From NCBI RefSeq assembly GCF_027912835.1, contig NZ_CP115768.1, positions 1,550,001 through 1,614,000 of the forward strand: DNA of 64,000 nt. The letters are read 5' to 3'. The notes under the pieces are model-generated. The model searched no databases. It was not told the DNA's origin and saw only the letters and a list, made by a program, of their open reading frames with translations. The translations under genes and the position numbers were made by a program. Shown piece after piece: positions 47,124 to 55,764 of this stretch; the first letter of the stretch is position 1; each line of letters starts with the position of its first letter. Origin of the DNA: Paracoccus sediminicola (GTDB lineage: Bacteria; Pseudomonadota; Alphaproteobacteria; Rhodobacterales; Rhodobacteraceae).

Positions 47124-48305
47124 ATGAAACATCTGCTTCTCGCCACCGCTGCCTCCGCGCTGATCGCAGGGACCGCCGGGGCCGAAGAGGTCAAGCTGGG
47201 TCTCCATCTGGGCTTCACCGGCCCGCTGGAATCCATGGCGCCCGACATTTCCGCCGGTGCCAAGGCCGCCGCGCAGGAAGTCAGCGATTCCGGGCAGTTC
47301 CTGGATGGCTCAACGGTCGTGACTTCGGAATCCGACACCACCTGCATCGACGCTGCCGCCGGCACCGCCGCGGCCGAGCGTCAGGTCGCCGAGGGCGCGC
47401 GCGTCATGGTCGGCGGCCAGTGCTCGGGCGAAACCATTGCCGCGCTTGAAAACGTGGCGATTCCGAACGGCGTGATGATGATTTCGCCCTCGGCCACCTC
47501 GCCGGCGCTGACCACGATCGAGGATCAGGGCCTGTTCTTCCGCACCGCGCCCTCGGATGCGCGCCAGGGTGAAGTCATCGCACAGCTGATGATGGATAAG
47601 GGCATCGAATCGGTCGCCATCACCTATACCAACAACGATTACGGCAAGGGGCTGGCGGACAGCATCCAGGCCGCGTTCGAGGAACAGGGCGGCAGCGTCA
47701 CCACCTCGGCCGCGCATGACGACGGCAAGGGCGACTATTCGGCCGAAGTCGCGGCGCTCGCGGCAGCTGGCGGCGATGCGCTCGTCGTGGCGGGCTATGT
47801 CGACCAGGGCGGCTCGGGCGTGACCCGCGCGGCGCTCGACACCGGCGCCTTCGACATGTTCATCTTCCCCGACGGCATGGTCGGTCAGGAGCTGGTCGAC
47901 CGCTTCGGCTCGGAAATCGAGGGCTCGATGGGCATCAACCCCGCCGCCGAAGGCGATGGCCGCGACCGCTTCATGGAACTGTCCGAGGCCGCCGGCTTCG
48001 ACGGCAGCTCGGCCTATGCCGGTGAAGCCTATGACGCCGCCGCGCTGATCCTGCTGGCCATGCAGGCTGCGGGTTCGTCCGATCCGGCCGCCGCCAAGGA
48101 AGAGGTGATGAATGTCGCCAACGCCCCGGGCGAGGAAATCCTGCCGGGCGATCTGGCCAAGGGTCTGGAACTTCTCGCCGCAGGTGAGGACATCGACTAT
48201 GTCGGCGCCACCGCCGTCGAGCTGGTCGAGCCGGGCGAAAGCGCAGGCTCCTACCGCGAGACCACCATCACCGATGGGGCGCTCGAGGTCGTGGGCTTCC
48301 ACTGA
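47124..48305 (+). CDS. Branched-chain amino-acid-type ABC substrate-binding protein
   Basis: 393 residues with a signal peptide (1-20, ending GTAGAEE). Peripla_BP_6 features: LGLHLGFTGPLESMAPDISA, then VGGQCSGETIAALENVAIPN, SVAITYTNNDYGKGLADSI and DMFIFPDGMVGQEL. It delivers an amino acid or amide to the membrane complex. CAGGGGAA precedes the ATG. It is followed by a terminator, then the other transporter genes. Confidence 0.92.
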   Translation: MKHLLLATAASALIAGTAGAEEVKLGLHLGFTGPLESMAPDISAGAKAAAQEVSDSGQFLDGSTVVTSESDTTCIDAAAGTAAAERQVAEGARVMVGGQCSGETIAALENVAIPNGVMMISPSATSPALTTIEDQGLFFRTAPSDARQGEVIAQLMMDKGIESVAITYTNNDYGKGLADSIQAAFEEQGGSVTTSAAHDDGKGDYSAEVAALAAAGGDALVVAGYVDQGGSGVTRAALDTGAFDMFIFPDGMVGQELVDRFGSEIEGSMGINPAAEGDGRDRFMELSEAAGFDGSSAYAGEAYDAAALILLAMQAAGSSDPAAAKEEVMNVANAPGEEILPGDLAKGLELLAAGEDIDYVGATAVELVEPGESAGSYRETTITDGALEVVGFH

Positions 48306-48323
48306 TCCCGAAAGCATGCAACC

Positions 48324-48352
48324 GGCCCGGCGCTCGCAGCGCCGGGCCTTTT
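48324..48352 (+). terminator. Terminator after the ABC receptor gene
   Basis: A perfect 11-bp stem, 48324-48334 GGCCCGGCGCT with 48338-48348, closes a three-base loop and is followed by TTTT (48349-48352). It separates the receptor gene from the downstream ATPase and permease genes on the same strand, so readthrough probably sets their lower level. Confidence 0.85.
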
Positions 48353-48437
48353 GCAATGGAAATAAGCGGCAAAAGAGTTCATACTTCAAGAACTGAACGC
48401 TTGTTCATAAACATCATCGGACGCAACAGGGGGCGTG

Positions 48438-49220
48438 ATGATCCAGGTCGAGAACCTGCATAAGAAGTTCGGCGGCTTCTCCGCCGTGGATGGCGCCAGC
48501 CTGACCATCGAAACCGGCTCGATCACCGGGCTGATCGGCCCGAACGGTGCCGGAAAATCCACGCTCTTCAACGTGATCGCCGGGGTTCATGCCCCGACCG
48601 AGGGCCGCGTCATCATGGATGGCGAGGACATCACCGGCCTTCCCCCGCATGAGCTGTTCCACAAGGGTCTGCTGCGTACCTTTCAGCTCGCCCATGAATT
48701 CAGCACCATGACCGTGCGCGAGAATCTGATGATGGTCCCCGCCGGTCAGGCCGGTGAAAGCCTCATCAACACATGGTTCGGCCGCGGCCGGATCCGCGCA
48801 CAGGAAAAGGCGCTGCGCGAAAAGGCTGACGAAGTGCTGGAATTCCTGACCATCGACCATCTGGCGGACGAAAAGGCCGGCAATCTGTCGGGCGGACAGA
48901 AGAAACTGCTGGAGCTCGGTCGCACGATGATGGTGGACGCCAAGATCGTCTTTCTCGACGAGGTCGGCGCCGGCGTGAACCGCACCCTGCTGATGACCAT
49001 CGCCGACGCCATCACCCGGCTCAACAAGGAACGCGGCTACACGTTCTGCGTGATCGAGCACGACATGGATTTCATCGGCAAGCTGTGCGATCCGGTCATC
49101 GTCATGGCCGAGGGCAAGGTGCTGGCCGAAGGCAGCGCCGACTCCATCATGCAGAACGAAGCCGTTATCGAGGCCTATCTGGGCCGCGGGCTGAAGAACA
49201 AGGAGATGATCGGCGCATGA
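48438..49220 (+). CDS. livG: Branched-chain amino-acid-type ABC ATPase LivG
   Basis: 260 residues. Walker A GPNGAGKST near 36, the LivG-type GLLRTFQLAHEF insert, signature LSGGQKK, and Walker B IVFLDEVGAGVN (DEP in most ABC ATPases is DEV here). It powers import. The ATG at 48438 has GGGGG five bases upstream; a GTG three bases earlier is also possible. It overlaps livF by four bases. Confidence 0.93.
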   Translation: MIQVENLHKKFGGFSAVDGASLTIETGSITGLIGPNGAGKSTLFNVIAGVHAPTEGRVIMDGEDITGLPPHELFHKGLLRTFQLAHEFSTMTVRENLMMVPAGQAGESLINTWFGRGRIRAQEKALREKADEVLEFLTIDHLADEKAGNLSGGQKKLLELGRTMMVDAKIVFLDEVGAGVNRTLLMTIADAITRLNKERGYTFCVIEHDMDFIGKLCDPVIVMAEGKVLAEGSADSIMQNEAVIEAYLGRGLKNKEMIGA

Positions 49221-50047
49221 GCGACAGCGATCCCTTCGGCGGGCGCGGCAATCGCGACGCCTCCATCGTCAACACACATGGCCGCGGCGAGATCGACGGC
49301 TCGCGCCGGTCCGGTCCCACCTCGGAGGGCCGCGCGGGCGATCCCTTCCTGATCGGCGAGAACATGACCGGCGGCTATGGCAAGGGCCCCGACATCCTGC
49401 ATGATTGCACCATCGCCGTCGAAAAGGGCGAGATCGCGGTGATCGTCGGCCCGAACGGGGCCGGAAAATCCACCGCCATGAAGGCGATCTTCGGGATGCT
49501 GAACCTGCGCGAAGGCTCGGTCCGGCTGAATGGCCGCGACATCACCGAGCTGAACCCGCAGGACCGCGTCAAGGCCGGGATGGGCTTTGTGCCGCAGGTC
49601 AACAACATCTTTCCCTCGATGACCGTCGAGGAGAATCTCGAAATGGGTGCCTTCATCCGCGACGACGATTTCCGCGGCACCATGGATCAGGTCTTCGATC
49701 TTTTCCCGATCCTCAAGGAAAAGCGCCGCCAGGCCGCGGGCGAGCTGTCCGGCGGTCAGCGCCAGCAGGTCGCGGTGGGCCGCTCGCTGATGACCCAGCC
49801 CAGCTTGCTGATGCTCGACGAACCCACGGCGGGGGTCTCGCCCATCGTCATGGACGAGCTTTTCGACCGCATCATCGAGATCGCCCGCACCGGACTGCCG
49901 GTGCTGATGGTCGAACAGAACGCTAAACAGGCCATGAATATCGCCGACAAGGCTTATGTCCTCGTGCAGGGTGCGAATGCGCATACCGGCACCGGACAGG
50001 AACTCATGGCCAATGAAGAGGTGCGCCGCACCTTCCTGGGAGGCTGA
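49217..50047 (+). CDS. livF: Branched-chain amino-acid-type ABC ATPase LivF, extended N-terminus
   Basis: 276 residues. Walker A GPNGAGKST near 83, MGFVPQVNNIFPSMTVEENL, signature LSGGQRQQ and Walker B LLMLDEPTAGVSP. An extra 45-50 residue polar N-terminus (SDSDPFGGRGNRDASIVNTH and so on, ending before FLIGENMTGGYG) precedes the ATPase fold; LivF proteins usually start at the fold. The ATG overlaps the livG stop (ATGA), which supports this long start. An internal ATG at about residue 50 would give the normal length. Confidence 0.92.
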   Translation: MSDSDPFGGRGNRDASIVNTHGRGEIDGSRRSGPTSEGRAGDPFLIGENMTGGYGKGPDILHDCTIAVEKGEIAVIVGPNGAGKSTAMKAIFGMLNLREGSVRLNGRDITELNPQDRVKAGMGFVPQVNNIFPSMTVEENLEMGAFIRDDDFRGTMDQVFDLFPILKEKRRQAAGELSGGQRQQVAVGRSLMTQPSLLMLDEPTAGVSPIVMDELFDRIIEIARTGLPVLMVEQNAKQAMNIADKAYVLVQGANAHTGTGQELMANEEVRRTFLGG

Positions 50048-50051
50048 CACC

Positions 50052-50552
50052 ATGAAAACTCATTTGATCGCGGCCACTCTGCTGATCTCGGCCCTGCCCG
50101 CCTTGGCGCAGGAAGCCACCGCCCCGGCCGCACAGCCCGAAACCGCCCCGGCAGAGACGCTGCCGCCCGCGGGCGAGGCTCCGGTTGACGAAATCGCCCC
50201 GGTCTCGGACGCGGCGCCGGATGCCGCAGGGGTGCCCGACGCTGCCTCGGCGCGGATGGAATGCAGCTTCGTCTCCGAATGTATCGACGATGAATGCGCC
50301 GAGACCGAATATGGCGGCACGCTGACCGTCATCACCGACGGCGCCGGGCTGGCCGAGGCGGAATGGTCGGATGTCTCGGAAACCGTGGCGCTCGCCGCGG
50401 TGGTCGAAAACGGCACTACGCTTGCCAGCGCCACCGAGACCGCGCCCGCCCGCCAGCGCCTGCTGACCGTGCTGGAAGACGGCACGGCGCGCTTCACCAC
50501 CCATCTGACCGACCCGGCCATGTCGATCACCTATGCGGGTGCGTGCCAATGA
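50052..50552 (+). CDS. Secreted protein within the liv operon, unknown function
   Basis: 166 residues. Signal peptide 1-20 (ISALPALAQ), then a Pro/Ala-rich linker (21-70), then a compact region with three Cys (ECSFVSECIDDECAETE as MECSFVSECIDDECAETEYG in part) and beta-strand-like sequence ending YAGACQ. The fourth Cys near the end may pair with one of them. It starts four bases after the livF stop and overlaps the next gene by four bases. I do not recognise a family. Confidence 0.72.
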   Translation: MKTHLIAATLLISALPALAQEATAPAAQPETAPAETLPPAGEAPVDEIAPVSDAAPDAAGVPDAASARMECSFVSECIDDECAETEYGGTLTVITDGAGLAEAEWSDVSETVALAAVVENGTTLASATETAPARQRLLTVLEDGTARFTTHLTDPAMSITYAGACQ

Positions 50553-50890
50553 CGGCGGGCCTCACGGCGCTGACCGTGCTTGCCGCGATGATTGCAGCGA
50601 CAGGGCCGCTGGCTGCCGCCGATCTCGCCTGCCGGTCCGAGAACGGCCGCGGCGCGCTCACCCTGGCCGGCTATGACGGCTCGCAGCCCTTGCTGGAATT
50701 GCCGGGTCGATCAGACACGCCGCTCAAGCTGCTCAGCGGCGGCACGCAGCCCATCTACCAGGGCGTCAATGACGACGGAGAGTTACTGACCTTCATGCTC
50801 GATACGACCACCGGACGATACGGCTTCAACGCCATGGCCGAAAGCGGCATCACCGAGATGGATGCCGGGAACTGTGGGAGGGCCGCCTGA
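50549..50890 (+). CDS. Second secreted protein within the liv operon
   Basis: 113 residues. Signal peptide of about 24 residues (ending PLAAADLAC), then a small domain with Cys near the start and end (LACRSENGRGALTL ... MDAGNCGRAA), perhaps one disulfide, and beta-rich sequence (LLTFMLDTTTGRYGFNAMA). Its ATG overlaps the preceding stop (ATGA) and its stop overlaps the livH ATG (TGATG). No family recognised; the tight coupling indicates a role with the transporter. Confidence 0.72.
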   Translation: MTAGLTALTVLAAMIAATGPLAAADLACRSENGRGALTLAGYDGSQPLLELPGRSDTPLKLLSGGTQPIYQGVNDDGELLTFMLDTTTGRYGFNAMAESGITEMDAGNCGRAA

Positions 50891-51894
50891 TGGAACTGCT
50901 CAACGCGCTCGTCGTGTTCCTGAATTTCGTGTTCATCCCCGCCGCCGCCTATGGCGCGCAGCTTGCGCTGGGCGCGCTCGGGGTGACGCTGATCTATGGC
51001 ATTCTGCGCTTTTCGAACTTCGCGCATGGCGACACCATGGCCTTCGGCACGGCTGTCACCATTCTTGCCACCTGGGGCCTGCAATCGCTGGGTGTCGGCC
51101 TCGGCCCGCTGCCGGTGGCGCTGATCGCACTGCCCATCGGCATTGCCGGCTGCGCGGTGGCGATGCTGCTGACCGACCGCGCCGTCTATCGCTTCTATCG
51201 GCGCAAGAAATCCGATCCGATCATTCTGGTCATGGCCTCGGTCGGGGTGATGTTCGTGATGAACGGCCTCACCCGCCTGCTGATCGGCGTGGATGAGATC
51301 CGCTTCGATGACGGGGCGCGCTTCGTCATCAATGTGCGCGACTTCCGCGAGATGACCGGCCTGTCGGAAGGGCTTGCACTGCGCACCACCCAGGTCATCA
51401 CGCTGGTCGTGGCAGTGATCGTGGTCTGGGCACTGTTCTGGTTCCTGAACCGGACCCGCTCGGGCAAGGCGATGCGGGCCTATTCGGATAACGAGGATCT
51501 GGCGCTTCTGTCCGGCATCGACCCCGAGCGTGTCGTGCGCATGACCTGGATCATCGCCGCGGCGCTGGCGACCATAGCCGGGACCATGTATGGGCTCGAC
51601 AAGGCATTCAAACCGTTCAACTATTTCCAGCTTCTGCTGCCGATCTTCGCCTCGGCCATCGTTGGCGGTCTGGGCAGCCCGGTCGGCGCCATCGCGGGCG
51701 GCTTCATCGTCGCCTTTTCCGAGGTCGCCGTGACCTATCCGTGGAAGCGGGTGGTCGAGTATCTCGGCATCGATACCGGAAGCTCGCTGCTGCAATTGCT
51801 GTCGACCGAATATAAGTTCGCCGTCAGCTTCATCATCCTGATCGTGGTGCTGCTGTTCCGGCCGACCGGCCTGTTCCGCGGCAAATCGGTGTAA
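50890..51894 (+). CDS. livH: Branched-chain amino-acid-type ABC permease LivH
   Basis: 334 residues, multi-pass. LivH features: ALGVTLIYGILRFSNFAHGD near the N-terminus, MASVGVMFVMNGLTRL, and the cytoplasmic coupling loop RAYSDNEDLALLSGIDPERV near 200, then IVGGLGSPVGAIAGGFIV. It forms the channel with LivM. Confidence 0.93.
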   Translation: MELLNALVVFLNFVFIPAAAYGAQLALGALGVTLIYGILRFSNFAHGDTMAFGTAVTILATWGLQSLGVGLGPLPVALIALPIGIAGCAVAMLLTDRAVYRFYRRKKSDPIILVMASVGVMFVMNGLTRLLIGVDEIRFDDGARFVINVRDFREMTGLSEGLALRTTQVITLVVAVIVVWALFWFLNRTRSGKAMRAYSDNEDLALLSGIDPERVVRMTWIIAAALATIAGTMYGLDKAFKPFNYFQLLLPIFASAIVGGLGSPVGAIAGGFIVAFSEVAVTYPWKRVVEYLGIDTGSSLLQLLSTEYKFAVSFIILIVVLLFRPTGLFRGKSV

Positions 51895-51908
51895 GGGGAG
51901 GACCAGAC

Positions 51909-53249
51909 ATGGCAACGACACGACAGGCCGAAGCCACCAGCCGCTGGCGCGCCCCTCTGATCTTCGCGATCCTCGCCGTGCTTTTCGTGCTCGAAGGCAC
52001 GACCAGCAATGCGCTGTTCACCGGCTCGTGGAACACCTCGCTTTCGATGCTGAACATGGGGCTGATCTCGGCTGTCATGGCGCTCGGGCTGAACATGCAA
52101 TGGGGTTATGCGGGGCTGTTCAACTCTGGCGTGGTGGGCTTCATCGCCATTGGCGGGCTCGCCCCGGTGCTGATCTCGGTCGCGCCGGTCGAGGGCGCCT
52201 GGGCCGCCGGCGGCACACGGGTGATGTTCGCGCTGATCGTCGGGCTCGGCACGCTGGCGTTGACCGCGATGGTCTGGCAGCGCGCGCCCCGCAATCTGCG
52301 CGTGATCGGCATCATCGCCGTTCTGCTGGTCGGCTTCTTCGCCTATCGCTTCCTGTTCGATCCCGCCGTTCAGGCGATCGAGGCCAACCAGGCCGCGCAA
52401 TATGGCAATCTCGGCGGGCTCGGCCTGCCGGTGCTGCTGTCCTGGCCGGTGGGCGGGCTGTTCGCCGCCGCGGCCGCCTGGGGTGTCGGCAAGGTCGCGC
52501 TCGGGCTGCGCTCGGATTATCTGGCCATCGCCACGCTCGGCATTGGCGAGATCATCGTCGCGGTGCTCAAGAACGAGGAATGGCTGGCCCGCGGCGTCAA
52601 GAACGTCACCGGCATCCCGCGCCCCGTCCCTTACGAAATCAATCTCCAGCAGGACCCGGAATTCGTGCAGCGCGCGGCGAATTGGGGCATGAACTCGGCC
52701 GAGCTGTCGGGCATCGTCGTCAAGCTCAGCTATGCCGGGCTGTTCGCGGCGGTGCTGATCTTGATGATCGTGCTGGCCGAGCTGTCGTTGAAATCGCCCT
52801 GGGGCCGGATGATGCGCTCGATCCGCGACAACGAGACCGCCGCCGAGGCGATGGGCAAGGATGTCACCGGGCGGCATTTGCAGGTCTTCGTGATCGGTTC
52901 GGCGGTGATCGGCGTCGCGGGCGCGATGATGATCACCCATGACGGGCTGATGGCGCCGACGCAATATAACCCGCTGCGCTATACCTTCCTGATCTGGGTG
53001 ATGGTGATCGTCGGCGGCTCGGGGAACAATCTCGGCGCGGCGCTTGGCGGGGTGCTGATCTGGTTCCTCTGGATCAAAGCGGAGAGCTGGGGCCCGCAGC
53101 TGATCGGGCTGCTGACCGGGCCGATGCCCGCCGGCGATCTGAAATCGCATCTGCTGCAAAGCGCGCCGCATATGCGCTTTATCGCGATGGGGCTGGTGCT
53201 GCTTCTGGTGCTGCGCTTCGCACCGCGAGGGCTGGTCCCCGAAAAATAG
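51909..53249 (+). CDS. livM: Branched-chain amino-acid-type ABC permease LivM
   Basis: 446 residues. LivM features: SAVMALGLNMQWGYAGLFNS, LGLRSDYLAIATLGIGEII, the coupling loop RSIRDNETAAEAMGKDVTG, and FIGxG-like VIVGGSGNNLGAALGGVLIW. It is longer than most LivM because of a hydrophobic insert after the first helices (about 100-175). AGGGGAGGACC lies before the ATG. It is the last gene of the operon and is followed by a terminator. Confidence 0.92.
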   Translation: MATTRQAEATSRWRAPLIFAILAVLFVLEGTTSNALFTGSWNTSLSMLNMGLISAVMALGLNMQWGYAGLFNSGVVGFIAIGGLAPVLISVAPVEGAWAAGGTRVMFALIVGLGTLALTAMVWQRAPRNLRVIGIIAVLLVGFFAYRFLFDPAVQAIEANQAAQYGNLGGLGLPVLLSWPVGGLFAAAAAWGVGKVALGLRSDYLAIATLGIGEIIVAVLKNEEWLARGVKNVTGIPRPVPYEINLQQDPEFVQRAANWGMNSAELSGIVVKLSYAGLFAAVLILMIVLAELSLKSPWGRMMRSIRDNETAAEAMGKDVTGRHLQVFVIGSAVIGVAGAMMITHDGLMAPTQYNPLRYTFLIWVMVIVGGSGNNLGAALGGVLIWFLWIKAESWGPQLIGLLTGPMPAGDLKSHLLQSAPHMRFIAMGLVLLLVLRFAPRGLVPEK

Positions 53250-53272
53250 GCCCGGCGCGGCGCCAAGGATCT

Positions 53273-53297
53273 AAGGGGGCCGCATTGGCCCCCTTTT
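53273..53297 (+). terminator. Terminator of the liv operon
   Basis: A perfect 9-bp stem, 53273-53281 AAGGGGGCC with 53287-53295 GGCCCCCTT, around GCATT, followed by TT (TTTT in all from 53294). It lies 23 bases after the livM stop. Confidence 0.85.
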
Positions 53298-53402
53298 CAG
53301 TTGCGCTGCGAGGCGCTGCGCCGTGCCAGAAACAGCCAAGGATCGGACTGACCCCGCTTACGCGCCCCGCATCGCGATAGGTCATGACCGGCCTCGCCGA
53401 CG

Positions 53403-53427
53403 AAAAAGCGGCCAGTCCGGCCCCTTT
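53403..53427 (-). terminator. Probable terminator of the CAP-domain gene
   Basis: A 9-base stem with one mismatch (53405-53413 with 53419-53427), ending in TTTTT on the minus strand (A run 53403-53407). It lies 24 bases after the stop of the CAP-domain lipoprotein gene. Confidence 0.5.
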
Positions 53428-53451
53428 CCTGCATCCATCGCGACCCGAAGA

Positions 53452-54027
53452 TCAGCTGCAATTATCGGCCATCACCACCGACCACCAGAAGCGCCCGCCC
53501 TGCTGGACCACGCCGACACCGGCATCGTCGAATTTCTGATGGATGAGGATCTCTTCGTCCGGCGCCTGGTTCATCCAGGCCGCCGATTGCGCATAGGCAT
53601 CCCCGCTGCGGCCGATCAGCTGTGCCGAGGAACAGGCGGTATATTCCACCGCCCGCACCCGATGCACCACCGAGGACCCATTCGATCCGACCACAGTCGG
53701 CCGTCCCATCGTCGCCATGTCGCAGGCATGAGCCTGCGCGGCGAAGGTCAGGTTCTCGACGAAATCGACCGGAGATTTCCCCAGCCGCTCGCGCTCGGCA
53801 TTGATCTGCTGCTGCATCTCGGCCACCAGCGCCGCATTCGGCGCGGCGCAGACCGGGCCGATAGCCTGAACCGCCGGATCGGGCAGCGTCGGATCGGCCG
53901 CCGGAATGACTTCGATCAGATTCTCGGTATCGCCAGCGGTGGCGGCGTTTTCCGGCGCGCAGGCGGCGACGGACAGCGTGGCCGCAGCGGTGACGGCGAT
54001 CAGGGAATAAAGCGGCGGGCGGGACAT
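53452..54027 (-). CDS. CAP/SCP-domain lipoprotein
   Basis: 191 residues. Lipoprotein signal peptide with the lipobox VAAC (Cys23), then a Pro/Asp linker, then an SCP-like domain: [33 protein letters not shown] and [11 protein letters not shown] at the end, including paired Cys. Bacterial CAP-domain proteins are envelope proteins of mostly unknown function. The ATG at 54027 follows GGAGG; the frame stays open far upstream, antisense to guaA, which is not coding. Confidence 0.85.
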   Translation of the reverse strand: MSRPPLYSLIAVTAAATLSVAACAPENAATAGDTENLIEVIPAADPTLPDPAVQAIGPVCAAPNAALVAEMQQQINAERERLGKSPVDFVENLTFAAQAHACDMATMGRPTVVGSNGSSVVHRVRAVEYTACSSAQLIGRSGDAYAQSAAWMNQAPDEEILIHQKFDDAGVGVVQQGGRFWWSVVMADNCS

Positions 54028-54195
54028 GCAGACCTCCTGCGAATCAAGTCCTTGTTTAGCAAGCTGAAATCGCAACGCCGCCTGTCGCCGGCTGGTTCCC
54101 GGACCGGGACAATTATCGAACCGCCTTGCCTGGCCGACCCCACCCGCGACGCAGCAGGCTTGCCACGGCCCATCCCGCGCCGTAAATCGCGGGGC

Positions 54196-55749
54196 ATGAC
54201 CCAGCATCAGCGCCTCCTCATCATTGATTTCGGATCTCAGGTCACCCAGCTTATCGCGCGCCGCCTGCGAGAGCTGGACGTGTATTGCGAGATCCACCCC
54301 TATCAGAACGTCACCGACGCCACGCTGGCCGAGATCGCACCGCGCGCGGTGATCCTGTCCGGCGGCCCGGACAGCGTGACCCGCGAAGGAAGCCCCCGCG
54401 CGCCGGATGCGCTCTGGTCGATGGGCGTGCCGGTTTTCGGCATCTGCTATGGCCAGCAGGTGATGATGACCCAGCTTGGCGGCCGGGTCGAGGCGGGCCA
54501 TCACGCCGAATATGGCCGCGCCTTCGTCACGCCTGCGCCGGGCCACAGGAAGGACGGCATCTTTGCCGGGCTGTCCGACCGCGAACAGGTCTGGATGAGC
54601 CATGGCGACCGGGTCACCGAACTCGCTCCCGGCTTCGAGGTGATCGGCACCTCGCCCAACGCGCCCTTCGCCATCACCGCCGACGAATCGCGCGGTTTCT
54701 TCGCCGTGCAGTTCCACCCCGAGGTGCACCACACCCCGAACGGCAAGACCATGCTGGAAAACTTCATCCGCATGGCGGGCTTCACCGGCGACTGGACCAT
54801 GGCCGCTTACCGGGATGAGGCGATCCGCAAGATCCGCGAACAGGTCGGCGACAAAAAGGTGATCTGCGGGCTGTCGGGCGGGGTGGATAGCAGCGTCGCC
54901 GCCGTGCTGATCCACGAAGCCATCGGCGATCAGCTCACCTGCGTCTTCGTCGATCACGGGCTGTTGCGGCTGAACGAGGCCGAGGAAGTCGTGACCATGT
55001 TCCGCGACAATTACAATATCCCGCTGATCCATGCCGACGAATCCGAACTGTTCATCGGCGCGCTCGAAGGCGTCTCGGATCCCGAGGTCAAACGCAAGAC
55101 CATCGGCAGGCTGTTCATCGACGTGTTCCAGAAATACGCCAACGACATCGAGGGGGCCGAGTTCCTGGCACAAGGCACGCTCTATCCCGATGTGATCGAA
55201 AGCGTATCCTTCTCGGGCGGCCCCTCGGTCACCATCAAATCGCACCATAATGTCGGCGGCCTGCCCGAGAAGATGGGACTGAAACTGGTCGAACCCCTGC
55301 GCGAGCTGTTCAAGGACGAGGTCCGCGCCCTTGGCCGCGAACTGGGCCTGCCGGACAGCTTCATTGGCCGCCACCCCTTCCCCGGCCCCGGTCTCGCGAT
55401 CCGCTGCCCCGGAGAGATCACCGCCGAAAAGCTGGACATCCTGCGCAAGGCCGACGCCGTCTATATCGACCAGATCCGCAAGCATGGCCTCTACGACGAG
55501 ATCTGGCAGGCCTTCGTGGCCATCCTGCCGGTGCGGACCGTCGGCGTGATGGGCGACGGGCGTACTTATGACTATGCCTGCGCGCTGCGCGCGGTGACCT
55601 CGGTCGATGGGATGACGGCGGATTACTATCCGTTCAGCCACGACTTTCTGGGCGAAACCGCGACGCGGATCATCAACGAGGTGAAGGGCATCAACCGGGT
55701 GACTTACGACATCACCTCGAAACCCCCCGGCACGATCGAGTGGGAGTGA
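54196..55749 (+). CDS. guaA: GMP synthase (glutamine-hydrolysing)
   Basis: 517 residues. Class I glutamine amidotransferase domain with catalytic Cys84 in GICYGQQ and [11 protein letters not shown]-pyrophosphatase domain with SGGVDSS near 215; C-terminal dimerisation domain ending [10 protein letters not shown]. It makes GMP from XMP. The ATG at 54196 gives the standard length; its ribosome site is weak. Confidence 0.96.
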   Translation: MTQHQRLLIIDFGSQVTQLIARRLRELDVYCEIHPYQNVTDATLAEIAPRAVILSGGPDSVTREGSPRAPDALWSMGVPVFGICYGQQVMMTQLGGRVEAGHHAEYGRAFVTPAPGHRKDGIFAGLSDREQVWMSHGDRVTELAPGFEVIGTSPNAPFAITADESRGFFAVQFHPEVHHTPNGKTMLENFIRMAGFTGDWTMAAYRDEAIRKIREQVGDKKVICGLSGGVDSSVAAVLIHEAIGDQLTCVFVDHGLLRLNEAEEVVTMFRDNYNIPLIHADESELFIGALEGVSDPEVKRKTIGRLFIDVFQKYANDIEGAEFLAQGTLYPDVIESVSFSGGPSVTIKSHHNVGGLPEKMGLKLVEPLRELFKDEVRALGRELGLPDSFIGRHPFPGPGLAIRCPGEITAEKLDILRKADAVYIDQIRKHGLYDEIWQAFVAILPVRTVGVMGDGRTYDYACALRAVTSVDGMTADYYPFSHDFLGETATRIINEVKGINRVTYDITSKPPGTIEWE

Positions 55750-55764
55750 CCGCAGCGCCGTGTC

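Noticed and set aside
53452..55641. A 729-codon open frame on the minus strand antisense to guaA
   Set aside because: It is a high-GC shadow of guaA. Only the last 191 codons (53452-54027) look real, with a lipoprotein signal and a CAP domain.
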